64,000 nt of DNA. Origin: Bradyrhizobium yuanmingense. Lineage in GTDB: Bacteria > Pseudomonadota > Alphaproteobacteria > Rhizobiales > Xanthobacteraceae. Where the stretch lies: positions 496,001 to 560,000 of the forward strand of contig NZ_FMAE01000006.1 in the NCBI RefSeq assembly GCF_900094575.1, in the 5' to 3' direction. Below the pieces are notes generated by a model. That model was not told the DNA's origin. It saw nothing but the letters and a program-made list of their open reading frames with translations, and made no database searches. Made by a program: the position numbers and the translations under genes. Below are positions 1 to 7,902 of this stretch, piece by piece. How positions within the stretch are numbered: the stretch's first letter is position 1; each line of letters opens with the position of its first letter.

Positions 1-1
1 T

Positions 2-616
2 TTCGGCGATCCGGCGCGGCAGGCCCAGGAGGCGCGCGAGGCCGAGAAAAAGGGCGATCCGGCCGACAGTCTCGGCCCGATCAACCATCTCTACATCCAG
101 GCCGTGCGCATCTTCCGCGCCAAGAAGCCGATCGTTGCCGCCGTGCAGGGCGCGGCCATCGGTGGCGGTCTCGGGCTTGCAGTGTCGGCCGATTTCCGCG
201 TCACCTGTCCCGAAGCGCGCTTCTCCGCAAACTTCACCAAGCTCGGCTTCCATCCCGGCTTCGGCCTGACCGTGACGCTGCCGGAGCTGATCGGCAAGAA
301 CAACGCCGAGCTGATGTTCTATACCAGCCGCCGCGTCACGGGCGAGGAAGCCTACAAATGGGGCCTCGCCAACGAGCTGGTGCCGCAGGACCAGGTGAAG
401 GTGGCCGCGATGAAGCTCGCCGGCGAGATCGCCGAATGCTCCCCGCTCGGCCTGCTCTCCACCCGCGCCACGATGCGCAATGGCCTCGCCGACCGCGTGA
501 TGGCCGCGACCAATCACGAGCTCGCCGAGCAGACGCGGCTGCGCGCGACGGACGATTTCAAGGAAGGCGTGAAGGCCACGGAAGAGCGGCGGGTGGCGAA
601 TTTCAAGGGAAGGTAG
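2..616 (+). CDS. Enoyl-CoA hydratase/isomerase family protein (C-terminal part)
   Basis: The gene enters from the left edge; 204 residues are visible and the frame is open from base 2, so the true start lies upstream. It belongs to the crotonase superfamily, whose members hydrate or isomerise CoA thioesters. The visible part has the oxyanion-hole segment 'AVQGAAIGGGLGLAVSADF', followed by 'FTKLGFHPGFGLTVTLPELIG' spread over the next helix region and the usual C-terminal trimerisation helices. The specific substrate cannot be told from sequence. It points away from the second crotonase gene on the other strand about 1 kb downstream, so the two are not one operon. Confidence 0.9.
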   Translation, partial: FGDPARQAQEAREAEKKGDPADSLGPINHLYIQAVRIFRAKKPIVAAVQGAAIGGGLGLAVSADFRVTCPEARFSANFTKLGFHPGFGLTVTLPELIGKNNAELMFYTSRRVTGEEAYKWGLANELVPQDQVKVAAMKLAGEIAECSPLGLLSTRATMRNGLADRVMAATNHELAEQTRLRATDDFKEGVKATEERRVANFKGR

Positions 617-644
617 TTTATTACAAAGCGATCGCTTCTTTCTT

Positions 645-793
645 CCTTCTCCCCTTGTGGGAGAAGGTGGCGCGAAGCGCCGGATGAGGGGCTGCTTCAG
701 CGCATTCAAACGCAAGTGATTCGCTCGCGGAGAGAGACCCCTCACCCGTCTCGCCGCTCGCGGCGAGCCACCCTCTCCCACAGGGGGAGAGGG
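645..793. repeat. Long intergenic inverted repeat ('ctctcccc/ggggagag' family)
   Basis: The left arm 'ccttctccccttgtgggaga' and the right arm 'ctctcccacagggggagagg' flank a middle segment that also carries 'gatgagggg' and 'cccctcacc' as matching arms. The element lies between convergent genes and could fold into a long hairpin. Related elements occur at 32545-32683, 46480-46502 and 58521-58542. It is probably a REP-like mosaic element and may also stop transcription from both sides. Confidence 0.75.
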
Positions 794-802
794 TTTGCCC
801 GC

Positions 803-1555
803 TCAACTCACGCGGAACGTCACTCCGCCCAGCAGAAACTCGTTGCCCTCAACCGCGAGCCCTTTTGCCTTGGCGGTATGCAGCACCTGCGCCACGTCAG
901 TCACCCGAAACTCCAGCGCACTCATGATCTCGCTGGCGCCCTTGACGAAGCGGAAGGTCGCGTTGGGTAGCTTCAGTTCGGCGCCTTCAGGCGCAATTCC
1001 GATGATCCTGCCCCAGTGCTCGGCCAGCCCTTGCGGATCCGGGCTCTGCATCTCCACCGCCGTCAGCGCCTCGGTCACATCCTTGCGAATGAATTTCTGC
1101 CAGTCCGGTCCCGCCGGAGGATACGGCCCGAGGATGTCGTCGCTGCCTTCGGTGTGATTGAACTCGATGAAGGCGGCGCGGCAGTCGCGGGGGTGGAGCT
1201 GGACGCCGTGATACGGCGCGTGGTCGATGACATTGGCGGTGCGCACGCCGAGCGCATTGGCGTTGCGGCCGCGCTCGTCCGGGTCGTCGCAGCAGAAGAT
1301 CGCCATGTAACCGCCGCGGCCGCCGGTCTTCTCGATGAAGCGACCGGCCGTGGTGCCGTCCTTGAACGGCGCGACCACCTCCAGCAGGATCGTGTCGACC
1401 GGGAGCAGCGCGTTCTCGAGGCCGTATTTGGCGACATTGCCGTCGCGATAGCAGACGGCGAGGCCCATGATCCGACCGATATCCGTGATGACGGGCTCGA
1501 GCTGCGGCGCGACCAGGCAGATCTGACGCAGCCGGATATAGGGCGCCATGGTCAT
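803..1555 (-). CDS. Glyoxalase/VOC-fold protein
   Basis: The protein has 250 residues with two beta-alpha-beta-beta-beta-like halves. The N-terminal half (about 5-115) begins 'IRLRQICLVAPQLEPVITDI' and the C-terminal half (about 150-250) ends in 'LLGGVTFRVS'. This layout fits the glyoxalase-like/VOC superfamily, which includes dioxygenases, isomerases and lyases. No specific metal-ligand set could be assigned with confidence, so the reaction is unknown. Its start codon overlaps the stop of the upstream enoyl-CoA hydratase by four bases (ATGA), so the two are almost certainly co-transcribed and translationally coupled, suggesting a shared acyl-CoA or ring-degradation route. A second ATG two codons in is an alternative start. 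Confidence 0.75.
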   Translation of the reverse strand: MTMAPYIRLRQICLVAPQLEPVITDIGRIMGLAVCYRDGNVAKYGLENALLPVDTILLEVVAPFKDGTTAGRFIEKTGGRGGYMAIFCCDDPDERGRNANALGVRTANVIDHAPYHGVQLHPRDCRAAFIEFNHTEGSDDILGPYPPAGPDWQKFIRKDVTEALTAVEMQSPDPQGLAEHWGRIIGIAPEGAELKLPNATFRFVKGASEIMSALEFRVTDVAQVLHTAKAKGLAVEGNEFLLGGVTFRVS

Positions 1556-2340
1556 GCGCCCCTAAAGGTCGGCTTGCGCTTCTCGACGAAGGCCTTGGCC
1601 GCCTCCTTGTGATCCTCGGTGTCGCCGCAACGGGTGTGATGGATCGCCTCGCCGTCGAAGCAATCCTCCAGCGCCAGGTGCTCGGCGTTGTTGATGTTGC
1701 GCTTGATGAAGCCGAGCGCGATCGACGGCCCTTGCGCCAGCGACAGCGCGAGCTCGTGCGCGGCCGCGTCGATCTCGGCGTCGGGCACGACCTTCGTCAC
1801 CATGCCGATCGCATGTGCCTCCTTCGCGGTGAGCACCGGCGACATCAGATAGAGCTCGCGCGCCCGCGCACTGCCGAGCAGCTGGGTCAGGAAATAGGTG
1901 CCGCCGTAATCACCGGAGAACCCGACTTTGGCGAAGGCGGTGGTGATCTTGCAGGATTCGGAGGCGATGCGCAGGTCGCAGGACAGCGCCATGGACAGGC
2001 CGGCGCCCGCCGCCGCGCCATCGAGCTGGGCCACCACGGGCTTTGGCATCTGATGCAGGATGCGCGAGACCTCCATGCCGCGGCGCAGATTTGCGAGCTT
2101 CTGCTCGAACGGCAGCGGCGCGCGACCAGCTGCCATCGATTTGACGTCGCCGCCGACGCAGAAGGAGCCGCCGGCGCCCTTGAACAGCACCGCCCGCACC
2201 TCGGGATCATCAGCCGCGCGCCGCGCCGCCTCGACCAGCCCGGCGACCATCTCGGGATTGAGCGCGTTCTTCCGCTCCGGCCGATTCATCGTGATGGTGA
2301 GCAGCCCGCCTTCGAGCTTTTGCAGGACCATGTCGTTCAT
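1552..2340 (-). CDS. Enoyl-CoA hydratase/isomerase family protein
   Basis: This is a full-length crotonase of 262 residues, the normal family size. Visible motifs are 'MNRPERKNALNPEMV' near the N-terminus, the oxyanion region 'GAGGSFCVGGDVKSMA', and the second region 'AQLDGAAAGAGLSMALSCDL'. An upstream in-frame ATG at 2427 would add 29 residues, but they are encoded by an intergenic repeat and do not resemble the family. I chose 2340 because a GAGG lies about nine bases before it and the protein then starts at the usual place. It is first in a two-gene operon with the VOC-fold gene. The substrate is unknown. Confidence 0.92.
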   Translation of the reverse strand: MNDMVLQKLEGGLLTITMNRPERKNALNPEMVAGLVEAARRAADDPEVRAVLFKGAGGSFCVGGDVKSMAAGRAPLPFEQKLANLRRGMEVSRILHQMPKPVVAQLDGAAAGAGLSMALSCDLRIASESCKITTAFAKVGFSGDYGGTYFLTQLLGSARARELYLMSPVLTAKEAHAIGMVTKVVPDAEIDAAAHELALSLAQGPSIALGFIKRNINNAEHLALEDCFDGEAIHHTRCGDTEDHKEAAKAFVEKRKPTFRGA

Positions 2341-2380
2341 GGATGTTGGCCTCATTCTGTGGTGCCACTCTCTCACTTTA

Positions 2381-2515
2381 TCATTCCGGGGCGCGACGAA
2401 GTCGCGAACCCGGAATCCATCTCTCAACCGTCAATGCCGCCCAATGGATCCCGGGCTCTCGCTTTCGCGAGCCCCGGGATGACGACCTATTGTTTGGCGC
2501 GCCCCGGGATGACGG
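2381..2515. repeat. Intergenic palindromic repeat cluster ('cattccggg/cccgggatg' family)
   Basis: The segment contains 'tcattccggggcgcgacga', then the internal dyad 'cccgggctctcgctttcgcg' continuing to 'agccccggg', then another copy of 'gccccgggatgacg'. It lies between the crotonase gene and the end of the binding-protein gene. It belongs to the same broad class as the elements at 11431, 25723, 27218 and 38045. Confidence 0.7.
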
Positions 2516-2535
2516 CGTGCCCTTACGTCACGCCG

Positions 2536-3741
2536 TCACTTCTTCACCAGCGGGCAGCGCGACAGCTCCAATGACTGGAACGCCTCGTTGCCGGGGACGG
2601 TGGCGAGCAGCTTGTAATCGTCCCAGCGGCCCTTGGACTCCGACGGCTTCTTCACCTCGAACAGGTACATGTCGTGGATCATGCGGCCGTCCTCGCGGAT
2701 CTTGCCGTTCTTGGCGAAGAAGTCGTTGATCGGCGTCTCCTTCATCAGCTTGATCACCGCCGCGGCGTCGGTCGTGCCGGCTGCCTTCACCGCTTTCAGA
2801 TAATGGGTGACGGAGGAATAGACGCCGGCTTGTGCCGAGGTCGGCACGCGCTTGGTGCGCTCCATGAAGCGCTTCGAGAATGCACGCGTGTCGTCGTTGA
2901 GATCCCAGTAGAACGCTTCCGCGAGCAGCAGCCCCTGCGCGGTCTCGAGCCCGATCGAGTCGATATCGGTGACGAACGCGAGCAGCGGCGAGACCTTCTG
3001 GCCGCCCTTGGTGATGCCGAACTCCGCCGCCTGCTTGATGGCGTTGATGGTGTCGCCGCCGGCATTCGCGAGCCCGATCACCTTGGCCTTGGAGGCCTGA
3101 GCCTGGAGCAGGAAGGACGAGAAATCCGACGTGTTGAGCGGGTGGCGGACGGCACCGAGCACCTTGCCGCCGGTCTTGGTCACGACCGCGCTGGTGTCCT
3201 TCTCCAGATCCTGGCCGAAGGCGTAGTCGGCAGTGAGGAAGAACCAGCTGTCGAGACCCGACTTCACCGCCGCAAGACCGGTCACGTTGGCCTGGCCGTA
3301 GGTGTCGAACACGTAGTGGATGGTGTAGGGACCGCAGGCCTCGTTGCTGAGACGGATCGAGCCCGGCCCGTTGAACATGATGATCTTGTTGCGCGCTTTC
3401 GCGATCTCGCCGGCGGCAAGCGCGGTCGCGGAGGCCGCGACGTCGTAGATCATCTCGACGCCCTGATTGTCGAGCATGTCGCGGGCAATGTTGGCGGAGA
3501 GATCGGCCTTGTTGAGATGGTCGGCCGCCAGCACCTGGATCTTGCGTCCCAGCACCTCGCCGCCGAAATCCTCGACCGCCATCTTCGCCGCAGTCTCGCT
3601 GCCGGAGCCGGTGATATCTGCATAAAGGCTCGACATGTCGAGGATGCCGCCGATCTTCAGCGGCGGCTTGTCCTGAGCCTGTGCGGCGCTCGCATTGAGG
3701 GCAAACGCGGCGGCAAAAATGCCGGACAAAATAGTCTTCAT
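2536..3741 (-). CDS. Branched-chain amino-acid-type ABC transporter substrate-binding protein (orphan)
   Basis: A 401-residue periplasmic binding protein of the Peripla_BP_6 (LivJ/HAAT) type. A Sec signal peptide covers about residues 1-22 (MKTILSGIFAAAFALNASAA then QAQ). The mature start 'LKIGGILDMSSLYADITG' is typical of this fold. Upstream of the ATG is 'gggaggtcg', a good ribosome binding site. No permease or ATPase gene is adjacent, so it must work with a transporter encoded elsewhere or act as a sensor. It is clearly paralogous to the gene at 25908-27098, sharing a C-terminal block with 'RMIHDMYLFEVKKPSESK' and 'YKLLATVPG'. The ligand cannot be predicted. Confidence 0.92.
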   Translation of the reverse strand: MKTILSGIFAAAFALNASAAQAQDKPPLKIGGILDMSSLYADITGSGSETAAKMAVEDFGGEVLGRKIQVLAADHLNKADLSANIARDMLDNQGVEMIYDVAASATALAAGEIAKARNKIIMFNGPGSIRLSNEACGPYTIHYVFDTYGQANVTGLAAVKSGLDSWFFLTADYAFGQDLEKDTSAVVTKTGGKVLGAVRHPLNTSDFSSFLLQAQASKAKVIGLANAGGDTINAIKQAAEFGITKGGQKVSPLLAFVTDIDSIGLETAQGLLLAEAFYWDLNDDTRAFSKRFMERTKRVPTSAQAGVYSSVTHYLKAVKAAGTTDAAAVIKLMKETPINDFFAKNGKIREDGRMIHDMYLFEVKKPSESKGRWDDYKLLATVPGNEAFQSLELSRCPLVKK

Positions 3742-3781
3742 CGAAAACGACCTCCCTTATCGCGCCGTGCTCTGATGGCGG

Positions 3782-3822
3782 CTTGGTTATTGCTCTTGGG
3801 TTATTGCTCTTGGCTATTCGCT
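3782..3822. repeat. Imperfect tandem repeat, three units of 13-14 bases
   Basis: The units read 'cttggttattgct', 'cttgggttattgct' and 'cttggctattcgct', head to tail. They sit 41-81 bases upstream of the binding-protein start codon, where they could fall within its promoter or leader. Confidence 0.75.
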
Positions 3823-3940
3823 GTTGCCGCAATCATGCCGCATGCGCAAGAGCGCAGCAAGCGCAGGTGCGATGCAGATGAATGATCAATGCGCGCTTTC
3901 CGCAAAGCGGAATGCCGCGAGGACGGAAGCTGTCCCCGCA

Positions 3941-4064
3941 TTGTCATTGCGAGCCAACGGGTCCGCGCGAAGCGCGGCCGGATGACAGGCTCCGCGAAGC
4001 AATCCAGAAATGCGTCCGCGGAAACAGTCTGGATTGCTTCGTCGCGAAGAGCTCCTCGCAATGA
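3941..4064. repeat. Intergenic palindromic repeat ('tcattgcgag/ctcgcaatga' family)
   Basis: Outer arms 'tcattgcgag' (3944-3953) and 'ctcgcaatga' (4055-4064) are exact complements. Inner arms 'gaagcaatccag' and 'ctggattgcttc' also pair, so the whole element can fold into one long hairpin. This is a common intergenic repeat type in rhizobial genomes. Confidence 0.8.
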
Positions 4065-4140
4065 AGGGTGTGAGAAAGCCCCTTCGCGTCTCACCACGCA
4101 TGAGTTAAGGTCCGGCCGCAATGCAACCTCTCCGGATCAC

Positions 4141-4911
4141 GTGACGCAACGGCTTCGCTTCATCGTCGCATGTCTTCTCGTCGCAAGTAGCTCGGCATTC
4201 GCGGGCCCCTGCCAGTTCGAGTCCCAAGGCGAAGGCCGCGTCGCTGCCATCGTCGATGCGCGCAGCGTGCGGCTCGATGACGGGCGCGAGATCCGCCTCA
4301 GCGGCATCGCGCCGACCGCGACCACGAAGCAGGCGCTGACCTCGCTGCTCGCCGGCCACGACGTGATGCTGCGGAGCGCTGACGACACGCCTGATCGCTA
4401 CGGCCGCCAGAGTGCGCTTGTCTTCATCGGCGAAGGCGACATCTCGGTGCAGGCCATGCTGCTCGCTCGGGGCGATGCCATCGCCTCCGCCGAGATCCTG
4501 GACAAGGACTGCGCGGCCGCCCTGATGGCGTCCGAAGCTGCGGCGCGGCGCCAAAAAATGGGCAGCTGGGCTGACCCGTCGGCCATAAAAAACGCGGAAA
4601 GTCCGGACGATATTTTGGCGGAGATCGGGCGCTTTACGGTGGTCGAAGGCAAAGTCCTGTCGGTCCGGCAAGCTGGGGCAACGACCTACCTCAACTTCGG
4701 ACGAAACTGGACACGCGGCTTTGCCGTGACTATTTCAAAGCGCACGCTAGCGGCGTTCGAAAGCGCTGGTATGGCCCTTAAGTCCCTGGAGAATCGGCGT
4801 ATTCGCGTTCGGGGCTGGGTTGAGGGGAATACGGGGCCACGCATCGATGTACGCCTCGTGGGGCAGATCGAGTTGCTGGGCGCAAACGAGCCGACAGGGG
4901 TAAGGCCTTAA
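4141..4911 (+). CDS. Secreted staphylococcal-nuclease-like protein
   Basis: With a GTG start at 4141 the product has 256 residues and a clear signal peptide ('LRFIVACLLVASSSAFA', cleaved before GPCQF). Residues about 30-125 resemble the thermonuclease (SNase) fold: 'RVAAIVDARSVRLDDGREIR' is the typical first strand pair, and 'DRYGR' (85-89) matches the conserved arginine region of the family. The C-terminal half ('YLNFGRNWTRGFAVTISK') resembles the beta-barrel tail seen in many alphaproteobacterial versions. The catalytic set is not fully recognisable, so nuclease activity is uncertain. Upstream codons in frame come from an intergenic repeat. It is followed 26 bases later by the M48 protease gene. 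Confidence 0.75.
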   Translation: MTQRLRFIVACLLVASSSAFAGPCQFESQGEGRVAAIVDARSVRLDDGREIRLSGIAPTATTKQALTSLLAGHDVMLRSADDTPDRYGRQSALVFIGEGDISVQAMLLARGDAIASAEILDKDCAAALMASEAAARRQKMGSWADPSAIKNAESPDDILAEIGRFTVVEGKVLSVRQAGATTYLNFGRNWTRGFAVTISKRTLAAFESAGMALKSLENRRIRVRGWVEGNTGPRIDVRLVGQIELLGANEPTGVRP

Positions 4912-4937
4912 GACAGGCCGGGCACGGGTTAAACGAC

Positions 4938-6437
4938 GTGAATGGGGTGCTAGAACGGCACGGACTGGGCGATTGCCGCCGCCTGCGGGCTGCGCCGGCC
5001 GCGCTTTGCCTTGCGCTGGGCGGACTTCTCGCTGGCTGCGGCGATATGGGCCGGTTCCAGACTGCGGCGACCCCGGCAGCCGTCGCGATGCCGAAGCCGA
5101 AGCCTGCCGTCGCCCAAACCCCGGCCACCGAGAAGGAGCACGAGCGCATCCTGGCGAGCTATGGCGGGACCTATGACGATCCCAAGCTCGAGGCGCTCGT
5201 CAGCAAGACCGTCGACCGGCTGGTCGCGGCCTCCGAGCGGCCCGACCAGGGCTACAAGGTCACCATCCTCAATTCCGGGGCGGTGAACGCCTTCGCGCTG
5301 CCCAACGGCCAGCTCTATGTCACGCGCGGCCTGCTCGCGCTCGCCAGCGACACCTCCGAATTGTCCTCCGTGCTCAGCCACGAGATGGCGCATGTGCTGT
5401 CCAAGCACGCGGCGATGCGCGAGGACCAGGCCCGCCAGGCCGCGATCGTCACCCGCGTTGTCACCGACATGAGCAACGATCCCGACCTCACCGCGCTGGC
5501 GCTGGCCAAGACCAAGCTCACCATGGCGAGCTTCTCGCGCAAGCAGGAGTTCGAGGCCGACGGCATCGGCGTCGGCATCTCCGCCAAGGCGCATTTCGAC
5601 CCGTACGGCGCGGCGCGCTTCCTGTCCGCGATGGAGCGAAATGCCGAGCTGAAGGCCGGCAAGAGCTCGCTCGATCCGCGCGCGCAGGATTTCACCTCGT
5701 CGCATCCGGCAACTCCGGAACGCGTCCAGAACGCGCAGAACATTGCCCGCCAATACACCGCGCCTGAAGGCGCCGAGCGCGATCGCGAAAGCTATCTCGC
5801 CGCGATCGACAACCTCGTCTATGGCGAAGACCCGAGCGAAGGTTTTGTCCGCGGCCGGCGCTTCCTGCATCCGAAGCTCGGCTTCACCTTCCAGGCGCCG
5901 GACAATTTCACGCTCGACAACACCGCGCAGGCCGTGATCGGCGTCCGCGAGGGCGGCGCGCAGGCGATGCGCTTCGACGTCGTGCGCGTGCCGGCCGAAC
6001 AGTCGCTCGGCGACTACCTCAATTCCGGCTGGATGGAAGGCGTCGAGAAGGCTTCGACCGAGGATCTCACCGTCAACGGTTTTCCAGCGGCGTCCGCCAC
6101 CGCCAAGGGCGACCAATGGCAGTTCAAGGTCTATGCGCTGCGCTTCGGCAGCGACGTCTATCGCTTCATCTTCGCGGCACGGCAGAAATCGACCGAGAGC
6201 GAGCGGAATGCGCGCGAGACCGTCAACTCGTTCCGCCGGCTGACGCTGGAGGAAATCCAGGCCGCGCGCCCGCTGCGCATCAAGGTCATCACTGTGCAGC
6301 CCGGCGATACCGTGGAGTCGCTCTCCCACCGCATGGCCGGCGTCGACCATCCCGCCGAGCGCTTCCGCGTGCTGAATGGCCTCGATCGCACCGCGCAGGT
6401 GAAGGTGCGCGACCGCGTCAAGATCGTCGCGGACTAA
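4938..6437 (+). CDS. M48-family metalloprotease lipoprotein with LysM-like C-terminus
   Basis: A 499-residue protein with a lipoprotein signal ending in 'GGLLAGC' (lipid-bearing Cys34), so it is probably anchored in the outer membrane facing the periplasm. Zinc ligands are the HEMAH motif at 148-152 and the glutamate of 'EFEAD' at 204-208, as in BepA/YfgC and LoiP. The protease domain ends near residue 265 ('SSHPATPERV'). A middle domain (about 300-430) follows, and the last 50 residues ('VQPGDTVESLSHRM' and 'FRVLNGL') look like a LysM peptidoglycan-binding repeat. The likely role is quality control of outer-membrane or cell-wall proteins. A start nearer the lipobox is possible. Confidence 0.92.
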   Translation: MNGVLERHGLGDCRRLRAAPAALCLALGGLLAGCGDMGRFQTAATPAAVAMPKPKPAVAQTPATEKEHERILASYGGTYDDPKLEALVSKTVDRLVAASERPDQGYKVTILNSGAVNAFALPNGQLYVTRGLLALASDTSELSSVLSHEMAHVLSKHAAMREDQARQAAIVTRVVTDMSNDPDLTALALAKTKLTMASFSRKQEFEADGIGVGISAKAHFDPYGAARFLSAMERNAELKAGKSSLDPRAQDFTSSHPATPERVQNAQNIARQYTAPEGAERDRESYLAAIDNLVYGEDPSEGFVRGRRFLHPKLGFTFQAPDNFTLDNTAQAVIGVREGGAQAMRFDVVRVPAEQSLGDYLNSGWMEGVEKASTEDLTVNGFPAASATAKGDQWQFKVYALRFGSDVYRFIFAARQKSTESERNARETVNSFRRLTLEEIQAARPLRIKVITVQPGDTVESLSHRMAGVDHPAERFRVLNGLDRTAQVKVRDRVKIVAD

Positions 6438-6444
6438 TTTGTTT

Positions 6445-6492
6445 GAGCATGATCGTATCGGAAAACCGCTACACACTTTCCGGATCATGCTC
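6445..6492. repeat. Palindromic element with 'gagcatgatc/gatcatgctc' arms
   Basis: Ten-base perfect arms (6445-6454 and 6483-6492) surround 'ggaaaaccgctacacacttt', with 'cgga' and 'tccg' extending the pairing imperfectly. It sits between the ends of two convergent genes, so it could serve as a bidirectional terminator, although there is no T-run. The sequence type is a common rhizobial intergenic repeat. Confidence 0.75.
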
Positions 6493-6513
6493 TAACGCCG
6501 CTCCAAGCGCGTC

Positions 6514-7761
6514 TCATCCCACTGAAGAGAACTTTGCCCGCGGCTTCCCCCGCACCATGATCAGCGCCGCCGCCATCACCTCCAGCGCGATGCAGAGATA
6601 GAAGGGCAGCGTATAGCCGCCGGAGAGATCGCGCAGGAAACCGACCACGCCGGGACCGAACGCGTAGGTCACCTGGTTGATCGCGGTGTTGAGGCTGATC
6701 AGCACGCCGAAGGCGGCGGAGTCGAACTCCTGCTGCACGATAAGCGAGGGCAGCGTGATGAGATTGCCGACCGAAAAGCCGAACACGGCGCAGGCCGCGA
6801 TCAGCACGTAATCGTTGTGCAGGTTGACGACGACGAGAAGCGCGGCGGCCTGGCTGAGGAACGACAGCGCGGACGCGAGGCGCTGATTGATGCGGTCGAT
6901 CACCAGCGAGAACAGCACGCGGCCGACCACCGCCATCGCGGTGAGCACCGCGACGGCCACGGCGGCGCGCTCGCGTCCGATCACGGGATCGAGGAACGAG
7001 ATCAGATGCACGATGAAGCCGACCTGGGCGAACAGCACCAGGGCGAAGGCGATCGTCACCGTGAGGAAGCCGGCGTCCCGCAGCGCCCAGGCGCGGATCT
7101 CAGTCGATGATTGCGGCTTCGCCTTCGCCGCCGCCTGCCACCCGTGGCGATCGGGCGGGCGGCCGACGAGAAGGAGGATGACCGGCACGAGCAGCACCAG
7201 CATGGCGCCGGCGGCGGCGTACATCGCACCGGCAAAGCCGATATGGCCGATCAACGCCACCAGCAGCGGCACGCCGGCGATGCCGCCGAAGCTGGCGCCA
7301 TTGAGCGCGAGACTGATCGCCATGCCGCGCTTCTCGTCGAACCACAGGCTGATCGTATTGGTGATCATGGCAAGACTGGTGCCGGCCCAGCCGAAGGCGA
7401 GCACGGCATTAGCGAGATAGAGCTGCCAGGGCTCGCGCACCGCGCCGATCGCGACCGCAGCCGCCGCCATCGCCAGCGTCCCGGCGATCAGGCTCAGCCG
7501 CGGACCGTATTTCCGCACGGCCTCGCCGACGAAGACGACCAACAGCGCGCCGAACAGGTAGAAGAACGTGGTGCCGGAGGAGATCAGCGAGGCCGGCCAG
7601 CCCCGCGCGCGCTGCAGCTCGGCGACGTAGACGCTCTGGCCGTAGAAGCCGAGGCCCCAGCCGAAGGTCGCGAGCAGGAAGCAGACCGCGACGATGCGCC
7701 AGCCTTCATAGCGGAGCGAGGATTCGTCGATTGGCACAGCGTGGCGGGGACTGTCGAGCAT
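6514..7761 (-). CDS. MFS transporter
   Basis: A major facilitator of about 415 residues with 12 predicted membrane segments. The loop motif after segment 2 reads 'GEAVRKYGPR'. The N-terminus begins near 'WRIVAVCFLLATFGWGLGFY', resembling monocarboxylate/oxalate-type MFS carriers. I used ATG 7761 because GGAGAAG lies five bases upstream; the longer in-frame start at 7836 has no such signal and adds Cys-rich residues unlike the family. The substrate is unknown. A second, unrelated MFS gene lies upstream in the same orientation. Confidence 0.88.
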   Translation of the reverse strand: MLDSPRHAVPIDESSLRYEGWRIVAVCFLLATFGWGLGFYGQSVYVAELQRARGWPASLISSGTTFFYLFGALLVVFVGEAVRKYGPRLSLIAGTLAMAAAAVAIGAVREPWQLYLANAVLAFGWAGTSLAMITNTISLWFDEKRGMAISLALNGASFGGIAGVPLLVALIGHIGFAGAMYAAAGAMLVLLVPVILLLVGRPPDRHGWQAAAKAKPQSSTEIRAWALRDAGFLTVTIAFALVLFAQVGFIVHLISFLDPVIGRERAAVAVAVLTAMAVVGRVLFSLVIDRINQRLASALSFLSQAAALLVVVNLHNDYVLIAACAVFGFSVGNLITLPSLIVQQEFDSAAFGVLISLNTAINQVTYAFGPGVVGFLRDLSGGYTLPFYLCIALEVMAAALIMVRGKPRAKFSSVG

Positions 7762-7902
7762 TTGCGCTTCTCCTTCGCATCCCCCGCAAGCGCCTGGCTC
7801 TGCGCTCGCTTCTTCATGACGAGCATCATGTAACAACGCGGCCCTCGAAAATCACTTCGACCTGCATCGAAGTATTAACGCTGCTGACAGCCTCTTGCCA
7901 AA

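Larger units (their letters stand above)
3742..4140. other. Gene-free stretch with tandem and palindromic repeats
   Basis: About 400 bases separate the divergent binding-protein and nuclease-like genes. It holds a three-unit imperfect tandem repeat (3782-3822), a palindromic element (3941-4064), and presumably promoters for both neighbours, none of which I can place. In-frame extension of the downstream gene into this stretch translates the repeat and is not credible. Confidence 0.6.

Noticed and set aside
645..793. Possible CRISPR array from repeated palindromes
   Set aside because: The repeats are single dispersed hairpins without regular spacing or spacers, and no cas gene is present.
2341..2427. 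Upstream in-frame extension of the enoyl-CoA hydratase (start 2427)
   Set aside because: The extra residues are translated from an intergenic palindromic repeat; the start at 2340 has a ribosome binding site and gives normal family length.
2528..3832. 434-residue open frame in another frame of the binding-protein gene
   Set aside because: Arg/Gly/Asp-rich composition typical of an out-of-frame reading; the overlapping frame has a signal peptide and a full fold.
3889..4140. Upstream in-frame extension of the nuclease-like gene (start 3889)
   Set aside because: It runs through a repeat element and hides the signal peptide that begins at the GTG at 4141.
4950..6488. 512-residue open frame antisense to the M48 protease gene
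   Set aside because: It lacks stops only because of the GC bias of the opposite strand; it shows no domain and is entirely overlapped by a certain gene.
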